Below, in pieces: positions 8,225 through 17,627 of a DNA stretch of 64,000 nucleotides (position 1 is its first letter; each line of letters opens with the position of its first letter). The notes beneath the pieces are model-generated. The model saw only the letters and a program-made list of their open reading frames with translations, made no database searches and had not been told where the DNA came from. The position numbers were made by a program, and so were the translations under genes. The stretch spans positions 62,001 through 126,000 of the forward strand of contig CAVVNF010000016.1 in NCBI GenBank assembly GCA_963749535.1, written 5' to 3'. The DNA comes from Chersky-299 sp963749535 (GTDB taxonomy: Bacteria; Actinomycetota; Thermoleophilia; RBG-16-64-13).

Positions 8225-10893
8225 GCGACTCCAGCATCCAGCTGCGTTTCGAGCGCATTCTCGGCGAGGTCCAGCAGCCCGCGCGCTTGGTCGGCCAAGA
8301 AATCGGTTCCGGCCCGGGTTTCGTCGACCAGTCGTGCGACACTAGGTTGGTGCTGGCCTTTCCCGACACGTACGAGATCGGCATCTCCAACCAGGCGATC
8401 CAAGTGCTCTACCATGTCGCTCGAGAGACCCCAGGGGTGGCGGTGGAGCGCGCATACCTGCCGTGGGTGGATGTCATCGAGAGAATGAGAGAGGAAGACG
8501 TCCCTCTACTCAGCCTCGAGACATGGAGCCCGGTGTCCAGTGCCCATGTACTCGCCTTCACCCTGCAACACGAGTTCAACTACACGAACGTACTCGAAAT
8601 GCTTGACCTCGGCGGCATTCCGCTCTTGTCAGCGGAGCGCGACGAGACCGTTCCCCTGGTCATCGCCGGCGGCCCCGCCACGGCCAACTTCTTCCCGATG
8701 GCTCTTTTCCTCGACGCCGTGGCCGTGGGCGAGGGGGAGGAGATGCTGGCGGACATCCTGCGTTGCGTGCGCGCGGGCCGGCGGGAGGGCGCCGGCCGTA
8801 CCGAGCTCAAGAGGCGTCTCAACACCGTATCCGGGGTCTACGTCCCGGGTGTCAGCGGGAGTGTCCGCAAGCGATTCCTCTCCCGTCTGGAAGGCGCGCC
8901 GTACCCAGCGGCGCCTCTGGTTCCGCTCACCGCCGGAGTGCACGATCGGGCGTGGGTCGAGGTCATGCGCGGCTGTACCCGCGGGTGCCGCTTCTGCCAG
9001 GCAGGCATCTGGTACCGGCCGGTGAGGGAACGCGCTCCCGAGTCCATAATCGCGCTGGCTGGCGCGATCATGCGCGATACGGGGCATCAAGAGCTGGGGC
9101 TGGGCTCCCTTTCCACCACCGATTACTCACGCCTCGAAGGGCTGTTGGGCGAGGTCGCTGAGCGCTTTCCAGAGGTGAGGGTCTCGCTGCCATCGCTCCG
9201 GGTCGATTCCACTGCGGTCCGTCTGGCCCATCTCGTGTCGCCCACGGGGCCGTCCCTGACACTTGCTCCCGAGGCGGGCAGCCAGAGAATGCGAGACGTC
9301 ATAAACAAGAACGTGAGCGACGCGGACATCCTGGGAGCGGCCGAAGAGGCCTTCCGCACCGGGCGGACCAGTCTCAAGCTCTACTTCATGATCGGCCTTC
9401 CCGGCGAACAGGACGAGGATGTGGAGGCGATCAGCGATATCGTCCATCGGCTGCGCGAACTGGGTCGCCGTTGCCTCGGCTCTCGCTCTTCCAGGCTGCA
9501 GTTGAGTGTGAGCATCAACAACTTCGTTCCCAAGCCATTCACTCCGTTCCAGTGGTGCGGCATGGCTGCGAGGGAGGTCCTCGCACGGCGCCAAGCGTCG
9601 CTGAGGGCCCGGCTTCGGGCTCCGGGTATCCGGGTGGCACTGCATGACATCGATAAGAGCTATCTCGAGGCGGCTCTTGCTCGGGGCGGCGAGGAGATGT
9701 CGCAGGTCATCTTGGGGGCGTGGCAGAGGGGGGCTCGGTTCGATTCCTGGACTGAGCAGTTCGACAGGCGAGCGTGGGACGGCGCGTTGACTGCTGCCGG
9801 ACTCACCGCCGAGAACCTGGCCTGCAAGGAGTACGACCACGGCGAAACGCTCCCCTGGGACCGGATACGTGGGGTAGTAGGCGGCGAGTTCCTCTGGACC
9901 GAGTGGCTGCGGGCCCAACGCGGCGAGACCACCGGGGACTGTCGATGGGAGACCTGTCAGTGGTGCGGCGCTTGCCCTGTGCGGCCGGGTAACGATCTCG
10001 CGCGCGACTTCGACGTTGCCGGCGGCCAGGCTCGGTGCCAAGCCTGCGGTGAACTCGCGGACGCGCCGGCCGGCGAAGTCCTCGGACTTTCTGCGGCGTT
10101 CGGCACGACTACCGCGCCGGCTGGACCGCTGGGCATGGGACCCGCGGCAGCCGAGGCGTCGGACGGGAAGACCCCGCCGGCCGAGGCGCCGGACGGGACT
10201 CCTGGGTCGGCCACACCGCCGGCAGCCAACCTGCGCTACCTGCTCACGTTCTCCGTCGACGGCCGCGCGCGTTATGTGGGACATCTTGACAAGCTGGAAG
10301 TGTTTCGCCGGGCCGTGAGACGGGCGGGAGGCAGGCTGGCATTGACCGCTGGGATGAGACCCAAACCCCTTCTGAGCGTGGCCCTTCCCCTTGCAGTGGG
10401 GGTGGGTGGCCACGAAGAGCTGTGCGAATTCGAACTCGCTGAGGAACCGCCCTCTGATTTTGGCGTGAGGCTCGCTGGTTCGCTCCCGGCCGGCCTCCAG
10501 GTGGTGTCGCTGGCCCCATACCGGGAAGCGCGACGGGCGGCTGCGCGCGTCGCGGGCGCCGTGTATGAGCTCGAACTTACGATCGCAAACCCTCTCCCAA
10601 GGGACGACCCCGGCGCACGACTCGAGCGGGCGGCGCAGCTGTTTGCCGAGGCGACGAACTTCCTGATCGCCGAGGTCAGGGCGGACAGGGTTCGAACCAC
10701 GGATGTCAAAACATACGTCGACCGCGTCGAGCTCAGGAAGGGTCCAGAAGGAACGTACGTACTTGCCTTCGCTGCTCGGGTCACCCCCACTGGGACGGTT
10801 CGGCCCCTCGGAGTGGTGGACGCGATCGGGTCGCTCGCCGGGTTGGAGCTCTCTGTGACAGAGATCCTGCGCACACGGATAGTGCTTTCATGA
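8221..10893 (+). CDS. Radical SAM protein, TIGR03960 fused to TIGR03936 domain
   Basis: The 890-residue protein begins with a B12-binding-like Rossmann region (residues 30-210), then the radical SAM core with the cluster motif CTRGCRFC (CxxxCxxC) near residue 252. A Cys-rich stretch near 575-620 (CRWETCQWCGAC and a later CQAC) looks like an additional metal site. After a degenerate Pro/Ala/Asp linker (PPAEAPDGTP-like repeats) comes the TIGR03936/DUF2344 domain (RYVGHLDKLEVFRRA). These two domains habitually sit beside rng, either fused or adjacent, and rng follows here with a 4-nt overlap. The substrate is unknown. The start is TTG 8221, overlapping the previous stop. Confidence 0.88.
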   Translation: MSDSSIQLRFERILGEVQQPARLVGQEIGSGPGFVDQSCDTRLVLAFPDTYEIGISNQAIQVLYHVARETPGVAVERAYLPWVDVIERMREEDVPLLSLETWSPVSSAHVLAFTLQHEFNYTNVLEMLDLGGIPLLSAERDETVPLVIAGGPATANFFPMALFLDAVAVGEGEEMLADILRCVRAGRREGAGRTELKRRLNTVSGVYVPGVSGSVRKRFLSRLEGAPYPAAPLVPLTAGVHDRAWVEVMRGCTRGCRFCQAGIWYRPVRERAPESIIALAGAIMRDTGHQELGLGSLSTTDYSRLEGLLGEVAERFPEVRVSLPSLRVDSTAVRLAHLVSPTGPSLTLAPEAGSQRMRDVINKNVSDADILGAAEEAFRTGRTSLKLYFMIGLPGEQDEDVEAISDIVHRLRELGRRCLGSRSSRLQLSVSINNFVPKPFTPFQWCGMAAREVLARRQASLRARLRAPGIRVALHDIDKSYLEAALARGGEEMSQVILGAWQRGARFDSWTEQFDRRAWDGALTAAGLTAENLACKEYDHGETLPWDRIRGVVGGEFLWTEWLRAQRGETTGDCRWETCQWCGACPVRPGNDLARDFDVAGGQARCQACGELADAPAGEVLGLSAAFGTTTAPAGPLGMGPAAAEASDGKTPPAEAPDGTPGSATPPAANLRYLLTFSVDGRARYVGHLDKLEVFRRAVRRAGGRLALTAGMRPKPLLSVALPLAVGVGGHEELCEFELAEEPPSDFGVRLAGSLPAGLQVVSLAPYREARRAAARVAGAVYELELTIANPLPRDDPGARLERAAQLFAEATNFLIAEVRADRVRTTDVKTYVDRVELRKGPEGTYVLAFAARVTPTGTVRPLGVVDAIGSLAGLELSVTEILRTRIVLS

Positions 10894-12335
10894 AGCAGCT
10901 ACTCATCTCAAAGGACCTTCGCGAGACCCGCGTGGCACTCGTCGAAGACGGCAAGCTCGCGGAGCTGTATGTGGAAAGGCCCGGCTACCTGTCCATGGTC
11001 GGGAATATCTACAAGGGGCGGGTCGAGAACGTCCTGGTGGGCATGGATGCGGCCTTTGTAGACATCGGCCTCGACAAGAACGGCTTCCTTTATGTAGACG
11101 AAGTGACGCTCCCCGGAGCGGCCACGGGACGGTCGAGGAAGATCACGGACATACTCAAGCCGGGCAAAGAGTTGATGGTGCAGGTGACGCGCGATCCGAT
11201 GGGGGGCAAAGGCCCGCGGCTCACTACCCAAGTCGGATTGGCCGGACGGTACGTCGTCTATCTGCCGGATTCCTCCGTGTCGGGTGTTTCTCGCCGGCTG
11301 GAGTCCGGCGAGCGAGATCGGCTCCGGACCCTGATCAAAGAGCTCGGATCAGAGGCCGGGGGGATCATCGTCCGCACCGCGGCGGAGGGCGCAGATCTGG
11401 AGGCGATGTCGCGCGACCTGCGCTTCCTCCAGCGCGTGTGGGGGGCCGTGTGCCGTCGTGCGGCCAAGACTCAAGCTCCCTCGCTGGTGTTCGGCGAAGC
11501 GGAACTCGCCGTTCGCGCGGTGCGTGACCTTTTGGGGCCTGGATTCGGCAGCGTGCTGGTGGACGATGAAAATCTGCACCGGCGGGTCGCGAATTATCTA
11601 CGCGCGGTGGCTCCGGAGCTGGTGGGGGAGATCCAACGATTCGAGGGGAGCGGAGCACTTTTCGAGACCTTCGGCATAGAGGGCGAGGCGCGCAAGGCAC
11701 TCACTCGCCGAGTGGAGCTGCCGTCCGGCGGCTACCTCATCATCGACCATACCGAGGCGATGACGGTGATCGACGTGAACACCGGCCGCTTCGTGGGCAA
11801 GCGGTTCCTCGGCGACACCACGCTCAAGACGAATCTGGAAGCTTGCCGTGAGATCATGCGTCAGCTTCGCCTGCGGGACATCGGCGGGATCATCGTCATC
11901 GATTTCATCGACATGACCCCGAAGGCCAGCCGGGAACAGGTGGTAGCCGCCCTGGAGGCAGAGTTGTCGCGCGATCGCACCAAGACGTACGTCGTCGAGA
12001 TATCGCCCCTCGGGTTGGTGGAGATGACTAGACAGAACATCACCCTCGGCCTTCGCGAGGTCATGACCAAGACCTGCCCCACTTGCCGGGGGTTGGGCGT
12101 GGTCTTGTCTGAGGAATCGGCTGCCATCGAGGTGGAGCGCAACCTCAAGCGCATGGCTCGCGAATCGACAGCCCGGGTCCTGCGCGTCGAACTGCATCCG
12201 CGTGTTGCCGCCTTGCTGTTGACGGGCCATCCTCCGCGGTTGAAGCAACTCGAGGCAGAGACGGACGTCACGTTCTTGATCCAGGCGGCCGACGATGACA
12301 CGCCTTTGGACCGGCTCGAGGTGGTCACGGACTGA
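10890..12335 (+). CDS. rng: Ribonuclease G/E
   Basis: This endoribonuclease processes rRNA and mRNA at AU-rich single-stranded sites. The 481-residue protein has an N-terminal S1-like domain (VGNIYKGRVENVLVGMDAAF) and the DNase I-like catalytic core. Asp295 (DVNTGRFVG) and Asp338 (IDFIDM) are spaced 43 apart, as in E. coli RNase E. The Zn-link CPTC at Cys396/Cys399 follows. It lacks the long C-terminal scaffold of RNase E, so it is the short RNase G form. ATG 10890 overlaps the preceding stop (ATGA). A terminator-like hairpin follows at 12344. Confidence 0.96.
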   Translation: MKQLLISKDLRETRVALVEDGKLAELYVERPGYLSMVGNIYKGRVENVLVGMDAAFVDIGLDKNGFLYVDEVTLPGAATGRSRKITDILKPGKELMVQVTRDPMGGKGPRLTTQVGLAGRYVVYLPDSSVSGVSRRLESGERDRLRTLIKELGSEAGGIIVRTAAEGADLEAMSRDLRFLQRVWGAVCRRAAKTQAPSLVFGEAELAVRAVRDLLGPGFGSVLVDDENLHRRVANYLRAVAPELVGEIQRFEGSGALFETFGIEGEARKALTRRVELPSGGYLIIDHTEAMTVIDVNTGRFVGKRFLGDTTLKTNLEACREIMRQLRLRDIGGIIVIDFIDMTPKASREQVVAALEAELSRDRTKTYVVEISPLGLVEMTRQNITLGLREVMTKTCPTCRGLGVVLSEESAAIEVERNLKRMARESTARVLRVELHPRVAALLLTGHPPRLKQLEAETDVTFLIQAADDDTPLDRLEVVTD

Positions 12336-12343
12336 CATCGGCG

Positions 12344-12364
12344 AGGGTCGCCCCGGCCCTTTGT
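12344..12364 (+). terminator. Terminator-like hairpin after rng
   Basis: AGGGTCG (12344-12350) pairs with CGGCCCT (12354-12360), including one T.G wobble, around a CCC loop, followed by TTTGT. The U tract is short, so efficiency is uncertain. Confidence 0.45.
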
Positions 12365-12421
12365 CCGGCTGATGCGCGTCGAGCGGCTGCGGTCGCAGTG
12401 GTAGCGGCAGGCAGAGCTTGC

Positions 12422-12427
12422 TATACT
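12422..12427 (+). promoter_or_regulatory. -10 hexamer for the rplU operon
   Basis: TATACT lies about 65 nt before the rplU start, between the rng terminator and the first ribosomal gene. No convincing -35 is visible. The transcribed leader could host an L21-type autoregulatory structure, but I see no clear consensus. Confidence 0.4.
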
Positions 12428-12491
12428 GCCTTGCTTGCGGCTGTGGCATATGCCGCGAGAAGCTATCGGACAGTTGATGCGAGGAGTCGGA

Positions 12492-12794
12492 ATGTTCGCC
12501 ATCGTCGAAGTCGGCGGGAAACAATACCGCGTAGAAGAAGGCAGGGAGGTCGTCGTCGACCGTCTCAAGGCTGCCGAAGGCACGACGGTGGAATTACGGC
12601 CACTGCTCGTGGCCGACGGGGAGCAGATACGTTTCTCCGGGACCAGCGAGCTCGCCCAGGTCAGGGCCCGGGTGGTCGAGCATTTCCGTGGGCCCAAGAT
12701 CGTCATCTCGCGGTTCAAGCCCAAGCGGGGTTGGCGCAAGAAGACAGGTTTCCGCTCGGGGCTCACGCGCCTCGAGGTCGAGAAGATCGCGTAG
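12492..12794 (+). CDS. rplU: 50S ribosomal protein L21
   Basis: L21 binds 23S rRNA in the large subunit. The 100-residue protein opens with MFAIVEVGGKQYRV, the family signature, and ends with the basic SRFKPKRGWRKKTGFR segment. ATG 12492 is chosen over an in-frame ATG at 12435 because the family starts exactly here and GAGGAGTCGG precedes it. It is followed by rpmA and obgE in the order conserved across bacteria. Confidence 0.97.
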   Translation: MFAIVEVGGKQYRVEEGREVVVDRLKAAEGTTVELRPLLVADGEQIRFSGTSELAQVRARVVEHFRGPKIVISRFKPKRGWRKKTGFRSGLTRLEVEKIA

Positions 12795-12807
12795 GAAGGG
12801 ATAGCTC

Positions 12808-13059
12808 ATGGCTCATAAGAAAGGTGGCGGCAGCTCCAGGAACGGCCGCGACTCAAACGCCCAGCGCTTGGGTGTCAAGGCTTTTGGAGGCCAGACCGTC
12901 AAGGCCGGCACTATCCTGGTCCGCCAACGGGGTACCCGCTTCCGTCCGGGTCCGAACGTGGGCATAGGCTCCGACGACACGCTTTTTGCCAAGGCTGCCG
13001 GGACCGTGCTCTTCGGCACCGGCAAGCAAGGGCGCTTCATCGCCATTGTTGTCGAGTAG
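12808..13059 (+). CDS. rpmA: 50S ribosomal protein L27
   Basis: L27 reaches the peptidyl-transferase centre with its N-terminal tail. The 83-residue sequence starts MAHKKGGGSSRNGRDS and includes GVKAFGGQTVKAG and GTRFRPGPNVGIG, all diagnostic. There is no N-terminal extension of the kind cleaved in Firmicutes, so the mature tail starts at Ala2. It lies 13 nt after rplU with an AAGGGA ribosome binding site. Confidence 0.98.
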   Translation: MAHKKGGGSSRNGRDSNAQRLGVKAFGGQTVKAGTILVRQRGTRFRPGPNVGIGSDDTLFAKAAGTVLFGTGKQGRFIAIVVE

Positions 13060-13107
13060 CGGCCGTTAAGCCAGCTTCGGCCGCCCGTCCAGGGTGCCGG
13101 GTCGTCC

Positions 13108-14496
13108 ATGTTCTTCGATGAGGCAAAGATCCACGTGGCGGCAGGCGATGGCGGGAACGGCTGCATCTCCTTTCGGCGCGAGAAACACGTTCCGCGCGGC
13201 GGTCCAGACGGCGGGGACGGAGGCCGCGGCGGCGATGTCCGTCTCCTCGTCGATCCGCAACTCCGCGATCTCCAATCGTTCACCTTCCGAGTGCACCACA
13301 AAGCCGGAGCAGGCCAGCCTGGCCAGGGTGCGCGCAAGCATGGTGCTCGCGGCGAGACTGTGCTCATCAAGGTGCCCGTCGGGACGCAGGTCTTCCTCGA
13401 CGACCGGCTCGTCGCCGACCTTGTGGACCCGGGCCAGGAAATACTGCTGGCGCGCGGCGGCGCCGGTGGCAGGGGTAACCTCCGCTTCGTGGCTCCCACC
13501 CGGCAGTCCCCTCGATTCGCGGAACTAGGCGAAAAGGGGGAGAGCTTCTGGGTGCGGCTGTCGCTCAAGCTGATGGCCGATGCCGGGCTGGCGGGTCTGC
13601 CCAATGCGGGCAAGTCCTCGTTGCTGCGAAGCCTTTCCAACGCGAAGCCCAAGGTCGCTAGTTACCCGTTCACCACGCTCGAACCCATGTTGGGAGTTGT
13701 GGACTGGTCCGGGGAAGGAGACGTGTTCACCCTCGCGGATGTACCGGGATTGCTTGAAGGCGCCAGCCAGGGAATCGGACTGGGCCATGAGTTTCTCGGG
13801 CATCTCGAACGGTGCCAGCTGATCGTGCATGTGGTCGATCTGCTCGGCTACTACGGGGAAGGCCCGTTGGACGGCTTCCGGACTATTCTGGCCGAACTTG
13901 ACGCCCATGCGCCGGAGTTGGGGGCCAAACCGCAGATCGTGGTATTGAACAAGATGGACGCGGTCTCCCCCGAGGTAGTCAAGGAGATGAGCGCGACGTT
14001 CGGAGCCGAGATAGAGCGGCTCAGGCGAGCAAAGCACCCCGCGTTCTGTTTCGAGCTGGATGGCGAGCTGCCTCCGGTGAGCCGGTTGCTCTGGTCGGTC
14101 TCGGCGGCCACCGGCGAGGGGCTGCAGCCCTTCGTGCGATGGCTCGGGCCCGTGATCAGGGATCTGGTACAGCTCGCGCCCGTCGCGGCGATCTCGGTTG
14201 CCTCGGAGTTCCGTAAGCCCCTCGCCCTAGAAACGAAGGAGCGAGAGGGTCATGCTGTCTACAGGCCACGAGGTGCCGCCAAGGTTTTCACCATAACCAA
14301 GGAAGACGGTCTGTTCCATGTTCACGGACGGGCGCTTCTGAGGCTCGTGAGCAGGTTCGACGTCACCAATGAAGAAGCTTTCCGGTATCTTGGTGAACGG
14401 CTCGATCGGCTCGGGGTGTATGCTGCCTTGCGGGCGCAGGGGGCCCAACCCGGGGATGACGTCGACATCGAGGGCTACGCTTTCGAATATCACTAG
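13108..14496 (+). CDS. obgE: GTPase Obg (CgtA)
   Basis: Obg is a ribosome-assembly and stress GTPase that binds the 50S subunit. The 462-residue protein has the Gly-rich OBG fold (GGDGGRGGDVRLLV, residues 1-158). The G domain follows with GLPNAGKSSLL (G1), ADVPGLLEGA (G3) and NKMD (G4), then the C-terminal OCT domain seen in Gram-positives. ATG 13108 begins the conserved MFFDEAKIHVAAGDGG. It follows rpmA, its usual partner. Confidence 0.97.
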   Translation: MFFDEAKIHVAAGDGGNGCISFRREKHVPRGGPDGGDGGRGGDVRLLVDPQLRDLQSFTFRVHHKAGAGQPGQGARKHGARGETVLIKVPVGTQVFLDDRLVADLVDPGQEILLARGGAGGRGNLRFVAPTRQSPRFAELGEKGESFWVRLSLKLMADAGLAGLPNAGKSSLLRSLSNAKPKVASYPFTTLEPMLGVVDWSGEGDVFTLADVPGLLEGASQGIGLGHEFLGHLERCQLIVHVVDLLGYYGEGPLDGFRTILAELDAHAPELGAKPQIVVLNKMDAVSPEVVKEMSATFGAEIERLRRAKHPAFCFELDGELPPVSRLLWSVSAATGEGLQPFVRWLGPVIRDLVQLAPVAAISVASEFRKPLALETKEREGHAVYRPRGAAKVFTITKEDGLFHVHGRALLRLVSRFDVTNEEAFRYLGERLDRLGVYAALRAQGAQPGDDVDIEGYAFEYH

Positions 14497-14529
14497 CCGG
14501 GCCCGGTGTGATCAGCGGAGGTAATCCTT

Positions 14530-15639
14530 GTGGGTGCGAAGCGGGCAGGCAAGACCATGGTCGTCAAGATCGGTTCGAGCACGCTCACGAACGAGCGCGG
14601 TACGTTCCGCCTTGGTCCGGTGGCGGGACTGGTAGCCGAGATATGCGAACTCCACGCTCAAGGCAATCGGATACTGCTGGTGTCGTCTGGCGCTGTGTCA
14701 TCGGGCATGGGAGTCCTCCGCCGCCGCAGCCGTCCTACGGAAGTAGTGGACCTGCAGGCCGCCGCCGCCGTCGGTCAGGGCCGCCTGTTCCACATCTACA
14801 CCGAGCTGTTCTCGCACGAAGAAGTCGTGACCGCTCAGGTGTTGCTCACCGCGTTCGATGTGAGTGCCCGAACCCAGTACATTAACGCCCGCAACACATT
14901 GCGCAGGCTGCTGGAATGGAAGGTCGTCCCGATCATCAACGAGAACGACACCACTTCCACCGATGAGCTCTGTTTCGGGGACAACGACATGCTGGCTGCT
15001 CAGGTGGCGTTGCTGGTGAAAGCGGACACGCTGGTTCTGCTCACCGACACCGAAGGCCTGTACACGGCCGACCCTCGCGAGGACTCGGGGGCGAGGCTCA
15101 TCCACACGGTGAAGGATCTTGGTGAGCTGGACTGTGTGCAGATAGGCGCGATCGGTCCCTTGGGTTCCGGAGGGATGGGCAGTAAAGTCAACAGTGCCCG
15201 CATCGCCACGAGCGGCGGAGTGGAGACGATCATCGCTTCCGGCACGCGCTCGGGCGTACTGACTGCGTGTCTGTCGGGGGAAGCCGTAGGCACCCGTTTT
15301 ACTCCGAGCCCCCTGGGGCTGCACGACTACAAACTCTGGTTGCTGTATGGCAAGCCCGTCAAAGGCAAGATCGTGGTGGATGCGGGAGCGGCCAAAGCCC
15401 TTCGCGGCAAGGGCAGCCTGCTGCCCGTGGGGGTGATCGGAGTCGAGGGGGATTTCGTCGCGGGGGATGCGGTCATGGTCGTCGGCGAAGACGGCACGGA
15501 GCTGGCCAAGGGGCTGGTAAGCTACTCCAACGTCGAGCTGGAGCGGGTCAGAGGGCTGCAAAGCGACAAAGTGGCCAAACTGTATCCGCAAGGGTCCCAG
15601 GAGGCCATCCATCGCGACTGCTTGGTGCTCGTTTGTTGA
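14530..15639 (+). CDS. proB: Glutamate 5-kinase with PUA domain
   Basis: ProB phosphorylates glutamate in the first committed step of proline synthesis. The 369-residue protein has the amino-acid kinase fold (KIGSSTLTNERG, LVSSGAVSSGMG, INENDTTSTDEL, LTDTEGLY). A C-terminal PUA domain begins near residue 275 (GKIVVDAGAAKAL). The start is GTG 14530, preceded by GGAGG with about 8 nt spacing. It lies 33 nt after obgE and 33 nt before proA, forming a proBA pair. Confidence 0.96.
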   Translation: MGAKRAGKTMVVKIGSSTLTNERGTFRLGPVAGLVAEICELHAQGNRILLVSSGAVSSGMGVLRRRSRPTEVVDLQAAAAVGQGRLFHIYTELFSHEEVVTAQVLLTAFDVSARTQYINARNTLRRLLEWKVVPIINENDTTSTDELCFGDNDMLAAQVALLVKADTLVLLTDTEGLYTADPREDSGARLIHTVKDLGELDCVQIGAIGPLGSGGMGSKVNSARIATSGGVETIIASGTRSGVLTACLSGEAVGTRFTPSPLGLHDYKLWLLYGKPVKGKIVVDAGAAKALRGKGSLLPVGVIGVEGDFVAGDAVMVVGEDGTELAKGLVSYSNVELERVRGLQSDKVAKLYPQGSQEAIHRDCLVLVC

Positions 15640-15672
15640 GGGGGTTGGAACGTTGAGGGATCGGGAGGACAG

Positions 15673-16926
15673 TTGAAGACAAGGGAACTAGCCACCGCGG
15701 CAAAGCAGGCATCACGCCAGTTGGCCACCACCAGCGCCGCCTCCAAGAACCGCGCGCTGATCGCCATGGCGGAAGCGCTCGAGAGACGCTCAGCGGAGAT
15801 CCTCGTGGAGAACGCGGAAGATGTCGCTGAAGGCCGGAAGAAAGGACTTTCGGGGGCACTCATCGACCGCCTCTACCTGGACGAATCGAGGCTCCAGGGT
15901 ATCGCTTCGAGCCTGCGAGACATCGCTGCCCTGCCCGACCCGGTCGGGGAAGTGGTGGAAGGTTGGCGCACGGCCGAAGGCCTGCAGATCGAGAAGGTGC
16001 GCGTGCCCTTTGGCGTCATCGCCGTGGTATACGAGGCCCGCCCGAACGTCACCGTGGATGCGACCGCTCTCTGCCTGAAAACCGGCAACTCGGTCATCCT
16101 CCGCGGCGGTAGTGACGCATATCGCTCCAACCGTATCCTCGCGGAGGTCATTACCGGCGCGGCGATGGAAGCCGGGCTTCCCGGAGAATGCGTCCAGTTC
16201 GTCTTGAACAAGGACCGCGCCGTCCTGGTGGACCTGCTGCAGCTCAGGGACTATGTCGATCTGGTGATCCCGCGCGGCGGAGAGGCTCTCAAGGACTTCC
16301 TCCTGGAGAATTCGAAGATCCCGGTCATCTACGCAGCCGGTGGGAATTGCCACATCTATGTGGACAAGACCGGGGACCTCAAGCAGGCACTGGACATAAC
16401 CATCAACGCGAAATGCCAGAGGCCAGGCGTGTGCAATTCGGCGGAGACCCTGCTGGTTCATCAAGCGGTGGCCGCCAAGTTCTTGCCGACCGTCGTTCAG
16501 GCTCTGCTCGAGCGTCAGGTCAAGCTCCACGTGGACCCGCGGACGAAAGAACTGCTGGGAGAGAACGCCAGCAAGGTGTCCCGGGCCACCGAGCGGCACT
16601 ACGCCACGGAGTTCTTGGCTCTCGAGATGGCGATAAAGGTAGTAGACACTCTAGAGGAGGCCATCGAGCACATCGCCCGATACGGCACTGGCCACTCGGA
16701 AGCCATAGTCACCCAGGACCTCGACTCCAGCCGCCGCTTTGCCGAGGCGGTGGACGCGGCCGCCGTGTACATCAATGCCTCCACACGCTTCACCGACGGG
16801 GGCGTGTTCGGCCTTGGGGCAGAGATCGGCATATCCACCCAGAAGCTCCACGCTCGCGGGCCACTTGCGCTCAGGGAGCTGACCTCGACCAAGTATGTCG
16901 TGACGGGGAAGGGACACGTCCGTTAG
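15673..16926 (+). CDS. proA: Gamma-glutamyl phosphate reductase
   Basis: ProA reduces glutamyl-5-phosphate to glutamate-5-semialdehyde with NADPH, using an aldehyde-dehydrogenase fold. The 417-residue protein has the VYEARPNVTVD segment, LRGGSDA, and the catalytic cysteine in RPGVCNSAETLL (Cys254). FGLGAEIGISTQKLHARGP lies near the end. The start is TTG 15673, preceded by GGGAGGA. It is coupled to proB upstream, while the third proline gene, proC, is about 25 kb away at 42217. Confidence 0.96.
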   Translation: MKTRELATAAKQASRQLATTSAASKNRALIAMAEALERRSAEILVENAEDVAEGRKKGLSGALIDRLYLDESRLQGIASSLRDIAALPDPVGEVVEGWRTAEGLQIEKVRVPFGVIAVVYEARPNVTVDATALCLKTGNSVILRGGSDAYRSNRILAEVITGAAMEAGLPGECVQFVLNKDRAVLVDLLQLRDYVDLVIPRGGEALKDFLLENSKIPVIYAAGGNCHIYVDKTGDLKQALDITINAKCQRPGVCNSAETLLVHQAVAAKFLPTVVQALLERQVKLHVDPRTKELLGENASKVSRATERHYATEFLALEMAIKVVDTLEEAIEHIARYGTGHSEAIVTQDLDSSRRFAEAVDAAAVYINASTRFTDGGVFGLGAEIGISTQKLHARGPLALRELTSTKYVVTGKGHVR

Positions 16927-16940
16927 GCGCGGAGAGGCTG

Positions 16941-17627
16941 TTGGATCGCGACGACCCGATATTCCGTTTGCGTGAGCGGCCCGAGCTTCGCCTCGGGGTG
17001 ATGGGGGGCGCGTTCGACCCCATCCACGTAGCCCATCTCGTGACGGCGGAGGAGGCGCTTCAGCAGTTCCAGTTGGACGAGGTGGTCTTCATGCCCGTGG
17101 GGACGCCGCCGCATAAGATGCGCGATCTGGCTCCGGCGGAGTTCCGCTACATGCTGGCGAGCGTGGCCACGGCCGGCCACCCGCATTTCTGGGTATCGCG
17201 GTATGAGATAGACCGCGAACAGGTCGGGTTCACGGTGGATACGCTCGAGTTCCTCTCGCGAACGCTGCGACCCGACGCCCGGTTGTTCTTCGTCACCGGT
17301 GCCGATGCCGTGCTCGAGATCCTCACGTGGAAAGATCCGTTGCGGGTCCTGGACCTGTGTACGCTCATCGCGGCTACCCGCCCCGGCTACGACCTGTCTC
17401 GTCTCGCCGGTGTGCTCGAGCACCTCGGTGCCGGGCTCGTGGGCCCCGGTCCTGATTGCAAGGTCTGGACGATGGAGGTGCCTGCACTGGCTATATCATC
17501 CAGCATGATTCGTGAGCGGCTGGCCGCGGGCAGGGCGGCGCGCTTCCTCGTGCCGGATTCGGTGGCGCAACTCATCGAGAAGACTCAGGCTTACAGCCGG
17601 GCCTGGCCACGCGGCGAGCGAAAATGA
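16941..17627 (+). CDS. nadD: Nicotinate-nucleotide adenylyltransferase
   Basis: NadD adenylates nicotinate mononucleotide in NAD synthesis. The 228-residue protein shows the nucleotidyltransferase signature GGAFDPIHVAHL near residue 22, GTPPHKM, and the C-terminal ISSSMIRERL motif. TTG 16941 is chosen because GGAGAGG lies just upstream. The frame is open further upstream, but that region is proA in another frame. The stop overlaps the start of the next gene by 4 nt, the usual nadD-LCP arrangement of Gram-positives. Confidence 0.93.
   Translation: MDRDDPIFRLRERPELRLGVMGGAFDPIHVAHLVTAEEALQQFQLDEVVFMPVGTPPHKMRDLAPAEFRYMLASVATAGHPHFWVSRYEIDREQVGFTVDTLEFLSRTLRPDARLFFVTGADAVLEILTWKDPLRVLDLCTLIAATRPGYDLSRLAGVLEHLGAGLVGPGPDCKVWTMEVPALAISSSMIRERLAAGRAARFLVPDSVAQLIEKTQAYSRAWPRGERK

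Noticed and set aside
9127..10413. A long open frame on the - strand across the radical SAM gene, and many similar ones elsewhere.
   Set aside because: High GC content creates long antisense open frames; none has recognisable motifs, while the + strand genes do.
16188..16940. A much longer N-terminus for NadD.
   Set aside because: It would overlap proA in another frame; the family starts near 16941 and a ribosome binding site is present there.
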